A stretch of DNA of 64,000 nt from Chondrosia reniformis (taxonomy: Eukaryota > Porifera > Demospongiae > Chondrillida > Chondrillidae). The notes beneath the pieces are model-generated. The model had not been told where the DNA came from, did not search any database, and worked only from the letters and a program-made list of their open reading frames with translations. The translations under genes were made by a program, and so were the position numbers. Below, piece after piece: positions 11,001-22,587 of the stretch (positions are counted from its first letter, which is position 1; the number at the start of each line of letters is the position of its first letter). The stretch lies in the NCBI GenBank assembly GCA_947172415.1, contig OX359196.1, forward strand, positions 5,519,901 through 5,583,900, given 5' to 3'.

Positions 11001-14000
11001 CCTTTTCCAGAAAATCCTGTTCTGATTCCAAGACCACAGGTCTGGGTAGCACTCTCTCTCCCAACTACATACGTACATGAGTAATTGAAGTGATAAGCAA
11101 ACCACAAGTAATCATTCTCAAACATCATGAAGAGGGAAAACATGAAAGAAGCAATTGCTGGGAATAGAACCCAGGACAGCTGGTTATGACTACCAGTGCT
11201 CTGCAAATGAGCTACAATTGCCACACCAATGCTCCCTTCATGTTCTCTTATACCTCTTATACTAACTACAACTATGTAATTAGTCTGTATTCTCACTAAT
11301 TAGTGGTGATTCAGTTATCGGAACACAAACTGATAATCAAACACCACATACACATACACATACACACATACACACACACACATACACACACACACACACA
11401 TACACACACACACACATACACACATACACACATACACACACATACACATATACACACATACACACATACACACACATACACATATACACACATACACACA
11501 CATACACACATATGCATACACATACACATACACACACATACACACATATGCATACACATACACATATACACACATACACACACATACACACATATGCATA
11601 CACATACACACATACACACACATACACACATACATACCCCTGTCTTGTATCCAGCTAAACCCAATCCCACGCCAACAGAGGGTTCGTATGGGTCAATGAC
11701 AGCATTGTAGTGAAGATTCTGATGGTAACTTAACCGAATTGGGGCATTATCCGTCTTGTACATGCCATGAAATATATTGATTGGTTCTACATAAAGGATA
11801 GATAACATCAGCCAAATGGATACACAGAAAAAAGTCAATTTATGCTTCATAAGGCGAAAACTGCCAATACATAAATGTCAAACTGTCAATACATAACCTC
11901 TAGATGTGGCAGACATGTATACCAATAAGGTTGCTGGGTAGCACTACCCTCCATGGACTAAGTACTATCCCTACCAGTGCTGTACTGATACACCTCAATG
12001 TTTCGATTGAACATTTCAGCCATTGCTTGCATCTCAATGTGATTTCCCATGCAGTGTTCACTCCTCTTGCGATTGACATACATAGCAAAATCCTCAGTAA
12101 CATAGTTGGAGAAGTAGTCAGCGTTCTTAACCTACATAGGATGAGAGGCAAATGACACAAAACAATCAAGTTCAATTTTCTATTAATTTAGGAAGAAAAT
12201 GGTGATGTTTAAACAAGTAAATATACACATATGTATGTGGGTCTATTATCACATGTATGCATTACATACCCAACACACCCAGTTTGGAGAGGGAGAGGGA
12301 GAGGGAGAGGGAGAGGGAGAGGGAGAGGGAGAGGGAGAGGGAGAGGGAGAGGGAGAGGGAGAGGGAGAGGGAGAGGGAGAGGGAGAGGGAGAGGGAGAGG
12401 GAGAGGGAGAGGGAGAGGGAGAGGGAGAGGGAGAGGGAGAGGGAGAGGGAGAGGGAGAGGGAGAGGGAGAGGGAGAGGGAGAGGGAGAGGGAGAGGGAGA
12501 GGGAGAGGGAGAGGGAGAGGGAGAGGCATCCTTGATGAACAGAGTATCAAGGAACTATACCAGGAGTTGTCTAACAATAATTGCAAGGTAACAGCATCAG
12601 AGAAAAGAAGTTTTGAAGAAGAGCTATCTCGCAAAGCAATCTTAGGATCCTATGACATCTGGACTAAGAGGAACTGGAGAGATCCTGTAACTGAAAATGG
12701 GCAATAAACTCCAATTTATCTACCATAGTAAACTTTATCTAAGCAGCATTAACCATAGCTAAGGCCAGTCTTTATAACTGTGTAATGTTTTCGTCTAACA
12801 TTTAAGCAGGGACTGGATAACCTTAGCCCTCACATGTCTCATGTTTTTTTTTTTATGTCTTCCTTGTAATCATTTTTCCTTAATTTCAGTGTACACATTA
12901 TATGTTTACACTTAGTACAATCCCTTTTTCTCATATCACATATGCATAATACGTTTTTGTAAAAAATTTGAATAATGAGATATGTGGAGGTGAAAAAAAA
13001 AAAAAAATGAGGGAGAGGGAGAGGGAGAGGATGAGGGAGAGGGAGAGGATGAGGGAGAGGGAGAGGGAGAGGGAGAGGATGAGGGAGAGGGAGAGGGAGA
13101 GGGAGAGGGAGAGGATGAGGATGAGGGAGAGGGAGAGGGAGAGGGAGAGGATGAGGGAGAGGGAGAGGGAGAGGGAGAGGGAGAGGGAGAGGATGAGGGA
13201 GAGGGAGAGGGAGAGGGAGAGGGAGAGGATGAGGGAGAGGGAGAGGGAGAGGATGAGGGAGAGGGAGAGGGAGAGGGAGAGGGAGAGGGAGAGGATGAGG
13301 ATGAGGGAGAGGGAGAGGGAGAGGGAGAGGATGAGGGAGAGGGAGAGGGAGAGGATGAGGATGAGGATGAGGGAGAGGGAGAGGGAGAGGGAGAGGATGA
13401 GGGAGAGGATGAGGGAGAGGGAGAGGGAGAGGGAGAGGGAGAGGATGAGGGAGAGGGAGAGGGAGAGGGAGAGGGAGAGGATGAGGGAGAGGGAGAGGGA
13501 GAGGGAGAGGATGAGGATGAGGGAGAGGGAGAGGGAGAGGGAGAGGATGAGGGAGAGGGAGAGGGAGAGGATGAGGGAGAGGGAGAGGGAGAGGGAGAGG
13601 ATGAGGATGAGGGAGAGGGAGAGGGAGACATACCATGTAGTCCATACAAAGCTGTCGTACTGCAGAATGCATTTCCTGGTCACCATACACTTGTTCAGCT
13701 GTGAGAGGAAACAATACAAAATGGATGCCTTGCTTCATACCTCGATGTCACATATAGACTGGCCCCAAAAAAGGAAAGAGTACATCTCATGTCTAAGCCT
13801 AACCAGACACTTAAGATCTCACAACGCATCATCACTTTATTTTATTAACATTACTAATATATACATACATATTAGCACTTCACTTAGTCTAATGTCTTAT
13901 AGGCAATAGGAAACACTAGTAGGAACACCTGCTAGAATAAACACACAATCTAAAGTATTAAATAGCAAACATACACAGATGGACAGTAACATTATAGAGA

Positions 14001-15445
14001 GTTGTAGAGCATGCAGGAGGGAGAGGGAGAGGGAGAGGATGAGAGAAAGTGGAGAGGGAGAGGATGAAAGAAAGCGGAGAGGGAGAAGGATGAGAGAAAG
14101 CGGTGAGGGAGAAGGATGAGAGAAAGCGTTGAGGGAGAAGGTTGAGAGAAAGCGGTGAGGGAGAAGGTTGAGAAAAAGTGGAGAGGGAGAAGAATGAGAG
14201 TAAGCGGAGAGGGAGAGGAATGAGAGAGTGGGTGAGGGTGAGAGAGAGGAGAGGGAGAGGGTAAGGAAGAGGAGAGGATAAGGGAGAGGTGAGGGTGAGG
14301 ATGAGAGAGAGGGTGTCATGCAAGTAGTACATTACAGTATCTATCATGCATGCATTTAGCACATGGAACTGACCAATGGCTCTAAAGAGACAAGCACCAT
14401 CAGGTTCAGTCTTCTGAATCGTAAAGCCTCTCTCCTTCTTCAAGGCTTGTTCAAAGAGACGTTCTCTCTGTGTCACAAACAATATAAAACCCACTGATGT
14501 GACATGCAGTAGTTATCTCTTAGAGGCGGTATCCCTTAGTATCTTGAGCATCCAAAGATATAGCTGGTTAGCAAGATATTCCATTTAATGAACATCCAAC
14601 TAAATGGATCTTAAGATACTCAAAATACAAAGGTGAGAGTAGTTGGATTAAACACTTAAGTTCCACCAAAATGTATCTATGAACATCAGTGACATTGAAA
14701 GTACTCAAGTATAGCCACAAAGTACACTATACCCTGCAATGGGTATTATCATTATCAGCATACTTAAAATGACTGACACATAATAATAACTTTGCCTTAA
14801 AATGTAATTAAAAATGTTGGAGATTACACTATTTAAGAACCAACAGAATGAGGAAAAATGTCTGTAATAGATGTGTAATACCTAGTATTTCAATTTTGTA
14901 ATATCATTTAAATTGCTTTCTTAACCCGCCTCTTATAAAGGTTAGGTCATCACTGAATTAAATGTCTGCTTACAAGAGTAACCCACTTCAAATGGAAGTC
15001 CGAAAACAGACATTAAAAACCATATTTAGGTCATAAACATGAAAGATTTGGCAATTATATGACATCTAGAGGGTACCTCTTCATCGTAGTGGCCTCTCCT
15101 TGAGGCATCGTACTCCTCTGAACTGTTGTACCCACTGAGCTCCGCTCCCTCCCAATCTTGAGACTTGCTTGAGCGATTGGGGCTCCCATATGGCTTTGGT
15201 CTAGGACTAACATTAGACTCCTCGGAATTGAAGCTTCTAGTACTGTAAAAGTCATCAGCTGCGGAAGAATGACGATGGGATGAGTAAGCTTGTCTCTCTT
15301 CCATATAAGGTGAGGGTAGACTGGCTCCTGCTGCCATTCCTGGACTGTTGTGGCCAATAGGAGGCATCTTGTGTTCCTCGCCCTCTGATTCGGAGTCGGA
15401 TTGCTTATCCTTTGGTGGCGGCTTCTTCTTTGGCAAGATTGTCAT
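8075..15445 (-). CDS. OTUD5: OTU-domain deubiquitinase OTUD5 (DUBA), 8 exons, 592 aa
   Basis: Coding exons on the minus strand: 15445-15077, 14467-14374, 13698-13634, 12131-11975, 11786-11638, 9997-9857, 9577-8884, 8184-8075; all phases agree. OTUD5 cleaves ubiquitin chains in immune and developmental signalling. The N-terminus [11 protein letters not shown] matches vertebrate OTUD5. The acidic GYNSSEEYD keeps the Ser that is phosphorylated to activate human DUBA. The OTU domain has DGACLFRAI (likely catalytic Cys149), [35 protein letters not shown] and [11 protein letters not shown] (likely catalytic His254). After it come a helical segment (MLEDK...), a Ser-rich region and a C-terminal ubiquitin-interacting motif ([20 protein letters not shown]). 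The short AEQ-type helix between OTU and MLEDK in vertebrates is not seen; exons 5 and 6 join directly in phase 0. Introns 2, 3, 5 and 6 carry tandem repeats. Confidence 0.95.
9625..9815. repeat. pyrimidine-rich TCCCTCGTACCC minisatellite in OTUD5 intron 6
   Basis: Irregular tandem copies of a 12-base motif (tccctcgtaccc/tctctccctcgtacct). Overlapping open frames on both strands come only from the repeat. Confidence 0.85.
10436..10515 (-). mobile_element. tRNA-derived SINE head, copy 1
   Basis: On the minus strand the sequence reads tgttagctgtagctcaatgg, an RNA polymerase III A-box-like stretch. About 45 bases later comes gcattcaaactgc, a decayed B box. It aligns with the copy at 11150-11245, including the upstream tataagagaa. 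The tRNA arms no longer pair well, so this is a SINE head or tRNA relic rather than a functional tRNA. Confidence 0.5.
10627..10690 (-). repeat. dispersed repeat family A, tail fragment
   Basis: On the minus strand it reads gtttagttccctataggc, then agagtaggcatagcatgtaggaaaatgg, the same 3' tail as at 20935-20990 and 32300-32345. Only the tail is present. Confidence 0.7.
10836..10992. repeat. TATA/TGTG/ACGT dinucleotide-type repeat in OTUD5 intron 5
   Basis: Alternating purine-pyrimidine sequence (tatatgtgtgtatattatatac, gtatacgtgtgtg). It could adopt Z-DNA or cruciform structure. The open frames across it are artefacts. Confidence 0.8.
11150..11245 (-). mobile_element. tRNA-derived SINE head, copy 2
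   Basis: The minus strand shows ggcaattgtagctcatttgc (A-box-like) and, about 40 bases on, cctgggttctattcccag (B-box-like, close to GGTTCGANTCC). A tataagagaac block lies just upstream, as in the copy at 10436. Both copies sit in OTUD5 intron 5, in sense orientation with the gene. Confidence 0.6.
11338..11636. repeat. (ACACAT)n microsatellite abutting OTUD5 exon 5 donor
   Basis: About 300 bases of CA/CATA repeats. On the OTUD5 sense strand it begins with the GTATGT of the exon 5 splice donor (exon end 11638). Long Cys/Val or His/Thr frames over it are not genes. Confidence 0.9.
12286..12526. repeat. pure (GAGGGA)n array, about 40 copies, OTUD5 intron 3
   Basis: About 241 bases of an essentially perfect hexamer, homopurine on the + strand and homopyrimidine on the OTUD5 sense strand. 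Perfect mirror-symmetric purine tracts can form triplex (H-DNA). All six frames are open only because of the repeat. Confidence 0.97.
12967..13628. repeat. interrupted (GAGGGA/GAGGAT)n array abutting OTUD5 exon 3 donor
   Basis: About 620 bases of hexamers in which blocks of GAGGGA are punctuated by single GAGGAT units, giving a higher-order pattern, after a poly(A) run at about 12993-13007. On the OTUD5 sense strand the array starts immediately after the exon 3 donor GTATGT (exon end 13634). The long Arg/Glu, Leu/Pro and Ser/Pro frames are shadows. Confidence 0.95.
14011..14320. repeat. degenerate GA-rich array in OTUD5 intron 2
   Basis: Imperfect units of about 28-35 bases built from gagggagaaggatgagagaaagcg. 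It looks like an older relative of the GAGGGA arrays in intron 3. The two overlapping Ser/Leu/Pro-rich frames are artefacts, apart from the true exon 2 at 14374-14467. Confidence 0.85.
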
Positions 15446-15931
15446 TCTATGAAAAGTCTACATTTGAAAGGCACACAATTTTAAACTCAAACCGTACTGT
15501 TCTCCCAAGAAACACTAGACGGTAAAAAGTCTCACAAAGATCAAGAAAAGAGTAGTTTTATATGAATACAAAATCAAAGTTTTTAAGCTAACGTTACCTG
15601 GGGAATATTGTTTCTCGGTTGATAGGAGGAGTTTGTTTTCAATTCCCAGTGAAATTGCGTAACGTCTATTAACCACAAGTGTTTAAGCACGATTTTTGGT
15701 AATTCCCTAAAACTATTTTAGGCATGCGGAAGATATTTCATGACCCCCAACAGTGATTATATTGGTCCTTGAGAGCAGTATATATGTAGGGTAGGGCCCC
15801 AATTTTTTCGGACAATTGAAGAAGGCAATAAAAGAATAGATAGATATATTTTCAATCAAAGGTTCTACAATATCGAAAATACTTCTCATCTAATTTGTTA
15901 GCTAGTTTTAATTTTTTTGCCTTTTTCTCAC

Positions 15932-16110
15932 CACACCCCACCCAAATAACACATTAACTCATGCACTTAGGGTAGGGTGCACTTTTTGGACAGCACCGAT
16001 TATCAGTACAATTGGTATTACAAACATATGTGGTTTCCATAGAAACAACACATTTCAAAGTGCACCCTACCCTAAGTGCATGAGTTTGTGTGTTATGTGG
16101 GTGGGGTGTG
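15932..16110. mobile_element. foldback (MITE-like) element, 54-bp arms
   Basis: The left arm (about 15932-15986) carries acttagggtagggtgcactt, and the right arm (about 16057-16110) is its near-perfect reverse complement. The loop is about 70 bases. A segment of the loop (attacaaacatatgtgg...catagaaac) is repeated directly just after the right arm at 16111-16150. No transposase is present. I see no unambiguous target-site duplication. Confidence 0.7.
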
Positions 16111-18354
16111 ATATTACAGATATATGTGGCTTCATAGAAACGACACATTTTATATGGATGTTTGTACCCTTTTGAAATTCCAAGACAAATGTAACCATCT
16201 GATTGACAGCAATATGTACAGTGATATTTTAAAAGCAAAGTGTCAGTATTCCTATGTGCACTGTCCTATCAATACCTTTAATGACATGAAAAAGAAATGC
16301 AATAAAAGAATTTTATAGGCTGATAGAATTTGAATGCCTTAATTACAATAGTAATGGCTCATATACTAATCCTTAATGAAACATAACTGTTTAGATTTCA
16401 ACTTTATATAGCCAACCAGCCAACTTAGTATATAACCACATCATGTATTTATTTACCCAAATTCCTTTCATTAAATGTTTTAGTTAACACCTAAGTGACT
16501 TCTGTAGAAATATAAGACACCTAGATTTAGCTAAGGACTTACAGGAGAAGACAAAGACTCCCAGGGTCACTGATGAAAGGAAACAGCAGTGATATTTATG
16601 TAAGAATGCATACTATACTGTATACCACTGCCCCTATCTTCTAAATTTGCTACTGTTCAAATACAAGTAGTAGTGCTATATCTAGTAGTACTTTTCCCTC
16701 ATTTTAAATATGCATACTTACGTATCTCATTTTACACTAGTCTAGCTATTAAGCTATCACTACAGCTACACAACAAGGTTAATATACAGACAGATTGGCG
16801 CTATTTTTATTATTACACTACTAGCCTACAGTGTGTCATATATATTTAATCCTCCATAATTGTTTTTGGGAAAACTAGGGTTGCTGGACTATCCTAGCAT
16901 GTTTTATGATTTACATAAACAATTCTCTCTCTGCTTGCAATGTATTTCATTGTCATTAGAAAATGTGTGTGATTTATTAAATCTGACCATTTATGCAATT
17001 TGCTATCCCCATAGAAGAACGCTTGCAGAGGAATGAAATGGGGGGCAGGTTATCAGGGATGTACTATATATGTATATAAGGACAAGTGGGGAGAATCCTG
17101 CTGCTAAATAGTGATGGATTGGATGATTTAATGGCTGAACACCTCATGAAGCAAGTACTATAGAGGCAGATACTCCATAATTGGACCTTTATATGGTTTC
17201 AAAAAATCTTGTTAATTAAATACTTGTTACCCCCACACAATATGAAATATTCACATTATCTATATAGAGGGAGTTTACTGATATATATGAGATCCAATTA
17301 GCAGGTATTTTAAATTATCCAAGGTATATAATTTTTATATATACTCACTTATATATACTCGTTAATTTTATATGGAGTAAGCATGTACAAATATTACTTT
17401 AAAAATGATCATTTTGGTATGATATGTATTTCAGTCATGATCATTTTTTTCAAATGACAATCATAGTTACTATGACAACAATGTAAATTATATATATATA
17501 TATATATATATGTGTAGGGTGCATTATAAACACAACTGTTAATACACCTGATACAGTGCATGTGCAGTATATACGTATACGTATATTATAAAGCAACTTC
17601 AAAATTAGATATTCCAACCATTATTTTCACCTCTATAATTCAATTATCTTTATCAATGTAAGGGACATATATGTGAAGTACATCAATTTTACATCTATAT
17701 AATAAAACTCTACTTATACTCTTATATCTACATAGAACTTTAGAACTTTGAACCCTTAGACTTTGAACTTCCAAATGAATTGGAACAAGTACCTTATATA
17801 GTGACATAAGAGTTCATCAATTATATAACAATATATAAACCCTTTTATACAACTCCTATGTACCCTATTGTGACTAGCTAGGCATAGTACATTGAATATA
17901 GGGTATTATAGGTTTTACCATCTCTACATAGAGGGGAGAGTATATGCTTTACTGTATACTCTTCCATAGCTAAATGGAAAGGTAATTCTTATTGTATATA
18001 CACCTCTCAGTCCATAGCACAAGTGATCAGGCAATTTTATGTTGAAATTTGTGATTACATATTAATGATCTGCCACACTTTTGAAGGAAAACTAGTGTAT
18101 TTGGTATGCAGAATCCTAACATAGCTATATGAAAGTGAAATATCTCTTATTATAAGTGTTTACTTTTGATAATGAATGTTTCAGGTGTTATAAAAAATGT
18201 CAAGCTGAATTATATTAATGCATACAACATGTCAGTGATTAGTTATCTAAATTTATATCATATCAAGCAGGTCGCGTAGTTAAATTACTTATAAGGTTAT
18301 ATAGATCAACCAGACCTTACTTATACAGCTATATAGATATATAGTGTACGTACA

Positions 18355-18545
18355 TCAAGACCAAGGATTCACAAAAGATCAAGAAAAAGACAGAGTCACT
18401 GATGCAGGGTGGAATTCCCAGAAACAGCTGTCTGACCCAGTGGAGCGAAAGAGAAGACCCCTGTATCTTTATCCAAAGCTCTTTCCAGGTTTAATTTAGT
18501 TCCCTTAATTTATTACAGAGTAGGCATAGCATATAGGAAATGATT
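18355..18545 (+). repeat. dispersed repeat family A, copy 2
   Basis: Shows the family order: accaaggattcac, aagatcaag, tcactgatgc, gggtggaattcccaga, agctgtctgacccagtgga, ctgtatctttatccaaag, ggtttaatttagttccc, agagtaggcatagcatatag. It matches the copy at 20766-21006 closely. Confidence 0.8.
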
Positions 18546-19901
18546 AGATTATTCATCTATGCTTAGAAAATACTACCATCCTATCGTATATGTATTTATA
18601 TTGATATTTTCTTCTCTGTACATATATGTATATACAAAACATGTACTTATAAGTAGATTCAGATCAAAATATATATATAGCTCTGATAACTTCAAAAGAA
18701 TAACTTATAACCAATTCAAAGGAATGTACATTCCATGTTAACCTTTGAAGTGTATGGTTATTGGATTTAAAGTGTATGTTAACCATCCAGAACTGCAAAC
18801 TTGTAATTCTAAAATTTACTGGTTGCTAAGCTATCCAGTATCAACTCACACAAACCTATAACTATATACGAGGGCCAATTGTCGTTGACGTCTAGGTATT
18901 TGCTTGCAATTATCTTGCACTCTTTTAATAGGCATATCAGTGTTATTGAATAATTGTGCTTATGAACTTTGTATCAAAAATTTCCATACGTCCATTCACT
19001 TGTCACTGATAAGTATTACATAAGAATTCTACACTGTCTCCATACATACATGTGTCTCAGTTCAAATGCACATATAGTGTGTATATCTATATTAAGATAT
19101 AACCCTATAGTCTGCAGTTCTTTGATGATTTATTTCCATCTTGGACAAAACTGAGAGGTGCATAATTGCTGCATGGTTGCCATTTTAATAGGTCCTCGGT
19201 TCCCCATTCAAGATAAGACTTTGGTCTCTTGGCTGATAATATCTTCCAGCAATTATTCACTTTTTGCATATATATAGGAGCTAGGCTATAGGGAAACACA
19301 CAACTACATTATAAACATAAAGCACAATCCCTGGTATTATGAATTATTTATAAATCTTTGAGAGGGCTCATCTTTAGTATTTTGAACATCTAAATACACA
19401 GTTTAGTTTCTTGAGAAGTTGGACATTTTGATCCTGGGGTCTTCTTCAATGACTGAGAGTTTTAAGTGATGATAAGTCAGACTTAGCTTCCTTTCAACTT
19501 GAGAATTCCTTTAGATATGATCACATAAGCATGTCTATTGTGTGTCTACACTGACATGTATGTAAAAATTCTATTGAATTACATAATAATACTTGTAGAT
19601 AATAAGTTATGAAGCTTGCCCCTGTCAATGTGACATATATATACATATATAGAAATGTAAGATAAGATGTTTTCTTTGAAGAAGTGCATTTACTCCTTTA
19701 AAGTTGGTATGTTGTTAGCTCATTTATTATGTAGTTGCCCCTTGACTTTATTTAGTGATGTATAAGGTTTCTCCTACCCACTACATGCATATATAAACAT
19801 CTCCAGTAATAGGAAAAACTCATTTTTTAAATACTTGGTAGTATTTTGAGTACCTGCAACATAAATTCACTAAGTTTAATGGCCCGGACCTGGTAGACAC
19901 C

Positions 19902-19980
19902 CCAGAGGTCTTCATCAGCAATCTAATCTTTGAGGCTAACAGTTAGCCTCAAAGATTAGATTGCTGATGAAGACCTCTGG
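19902..19980. repeat. perfect 39-bp inverted repeat with 1-bp spacer
   Basis: Arms 19902-19940 and 19942-19980 are exact reverse complements around the single base at 19941. The flanks (ataaattcactaagtttaat, and attaaacttattaaatttat after the right arm) extend the symmetry imperfectly. The arm contains gaggtcttcatcagc, reminiscent of the cttcatcag...gaagac theme seen near 1990 and 19435. No coding content. Confidence 0.9.
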
Positions 19981-20765
19981 ATTCATTAAACTTATTAAAT
20001 TTATGTTGCTGATGCTCAAGAAATCATCTACCAGTACAGTACAATGTTTGCAACAAATACTCACTAATCTTTCTTATATACTTGTATGAAATTTTACATG
20101 CATTCATTGGTAAGTATATAATATAATAGAGATGTCACATGTATGGATAACTATATAAAGTCTAAATATACATGATCTATATCATATAAGGATGAAACAC
20201 AAAAGTATATAAGATCGATGATCATGACATCATAACCAGAGCATCTACACCTTAGCATTCACAGCTGCGTGAATTATGATATGATTCACTCATGTATTCG
20301 CTGCATTGGTTACATATTTTACAACTCAAGATTGAGTCATCACTCAATGTAAATCACTTGTATGAGGTTGATTCATGAGTGCCTTTAAACTTCTAACATT
20401 AAAATCGTATACATGTGTGTACTGTACATCATTTTAATCGGATGTAATTGTTTCTTTCGATCTTTAATCAAAGAAAGATCCCGCTTGTGCTAATTATCAC
20501 TGAAATATCTATGAAACCTGTTGATTAGATATAAATGCATATCAAGGTACTTTGGAGGCTACTTGTCACACTGAAGAATAATAATAGAAGCCTTACATAC
20601 ACACATATACACAACCATCACTTGTATAGTACCATATGCATGCATCATGCGCCCACACTAATTATTATATCTCTTTGAAATTAGTGTTGCTGATCCATGT
20701 AATCCAAACAGTCACCTTACGAACACAACAAACACTCCATCACTTCAAGAATACAATACACATAC

Positions 20766-21006
20766 ATACCAAGGATTCACAGAAGATCAAGACAAAGAAA
20801 AAGACAGAGACTCCCAGGATCACTGATGAAGGGTGGAATTCCCAGAAACGGCTGTCTGACCCAGTGGAGAAGAAATGAAAGAAGGGAAAAGAAGGAAGAA
20901 AAGACTCCTGTATCTTCATCCAAAGCTCTCTTCAGGTTTAGTTCCCCTATAGGCTCTTTTAACAGAATAGGCATAGCATGTAGGAAAATGGTATCTTAGA
21001 TTTTTC
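20766..21006 (+). repeat. dispersed repeat family A, most complete copy
   Basis: The longest copy: accaaggattcacagaagat, gactcccaggatcactgatg, aagggtggaattcccagaaa, gctgtctgacccagtgg, cctgtatcttcatccaaagc, ggtttagttcccctatagg, cagaataggcatagcatgta, then ggaaaatggtatcttagatt. No coding potential. Confidence 0.8.
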
Positions 21007-22587
21007 ATACACAATGTATAGATTTCTGTACACTAAGTACAATTCATGTATTTTTGCACATGAACATATATTATACACACATGTATACATGTATCAAACA
21101 AGTTGCCTATAAAGCCAAATTTGTTATGTATACAGTTTGTATAAGACATATTAACAAAGTTGTATTCTAAGCTATTAATCTATATTCATACAAGACACTT
21201 CCTAACTCAAAGGATGCGGGTCTGGTGAAACCTTATATCTTTGTGAAAATAGACTACAGAAACATGAACCTTTATATGGTTCACTTGTAAGGTATACATC
21301 TATGAGCAAGTCATATTTGTGTATAATTGCAAGATGATATTGGTGTATGTTCATATATGCATAATTACTCATATATATAAAATGTCAGCATCTATTTCAA
21401 TGTCCAGACTCTGTGTACTGTGGAAGCCATATGAACAGTCACCTCATTTGGAGCAATAATGGTTGGTACAAAAATTCACTGTATTATTATATTCACACAT
21501 TATATATTATTATTATTATTATTATTAAAGTGACATGTGTATGTACCTGTAAAAAGGAAACACAAGGCCAAGCTGGACCCATGAGTCACTATAAGTTTAT
21601 ACTATACGTATATATTATTAATCAGCAGCTGTACAACTCTTCATGATCATCTTCTGGACTCTGGTTCTCCCCTAAAGGAATTATAACCAAGTAACAAATC
21701 ATATTATGACACATAAATATACCAAGTTTGAAATTTAATTTCCAGATGCATCAGTCATTAATTGATTTTCCCACTGGCAGGATTATTCATCATGCATCTA
21801 CAGTTGAGGGAGTACTCTCTTACACTTACTAGATCATAACATAACATCCATACATATATCCATATATATATATACTTTTATATTCTGAAAACCCATGCAG
21901 CCACCTGTATAATGGAAATTGGGTCCAGTATACATAAAAGGCTGATTCATCTGTATACATCCATTGTGAGCAAAGTATATTATAGGTCATGGATTGAAGC
22001 ATTCTATTAATATCTAAGTTCTAAGTTTTAATGGTTCAGCCATCTTTTTAAGTGGTTAAGAGTCAAATAAAGTAACGTTAATTCTTAAAGTCCCCTATTT
22101 TTCCATGCTCAATTATGCTACAACACAGACAATATGTTGTATCCATTGCGTAATAGTAATACAACCACGAAAAGATCAAAGAGATTTCTATCTAAATGAA
22201 TACAATTATGGATGCCGTCGATCGTAACCTATAAATATATGGCATCGCCATCAGGGCTACAGAAGCCGGTTGAGAACAGTCTGAGTCTACAAAGGTGTAG
22301 AAGGCGCTGAGAAATAGTCCTAAATCACCTATAGCTTGAGTAGGTTAAGAACTGCAATGTAATTTGTGTGTTCAACAGTTGTCACTTTGTGTGTAGATAT
22401 ATATATGCAGCCTATAGTTTGTTTTAAATTCCTCTTGCTTTCTTTTACAGATACAGATTTCAGCAGAGATCAGCCTCTATATTGACGAACTGCTATTATA
22501 ATTAGTAGTCTAAAGGGTTACCAGGATCTTATTCAAAATTGAAATTCGCTATAACAACGAACACCAGCTAATCTCAAGCTTTATAGC

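Larger units (their letters stand above)
15446..22587. other. gene-poor interval with repeats
   Basis: I find no coding exon in about 7 kb. It contains the OTUD5 promoter side, the foldback elements at 15932-16110 and 19902-19980, two full copies and fragments of dispersed repeat A, a (TA)n run near 17491-17511 and an ATT run near 21502-21525. A non-coding first exon of the PIM-like kinase may lie near 22450-22530, where tcttttacag is an acceptor-like site. Confidence 0.5.

Noticed and set aside
10436-11245. Functional tRNA genes
   Set aside because: A- and B-box-like blocks are present, but acceptor and anticodon stems do not pair; SINE relics are more likely.
11303-11850. Cys/Val and His/Thr-rich frames
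   Set aside because: CA/CATA microsatellite artefacts. OTUD5 exon 5 (11638-11786) is the only coding part.
12839-13909. Leu/Pro, Ser/Pro and Arg/Glu-rich long frames
   Set aside because: Produced by the GAGGGA/GAGGAT hexamer array. Only the 65-bp stretch 13634-13698 is real OTUD5 exon.
15954-16318. Frames over the foldback element
   Set aside because: They cross inverted-repeat arms and show no protein-like features.
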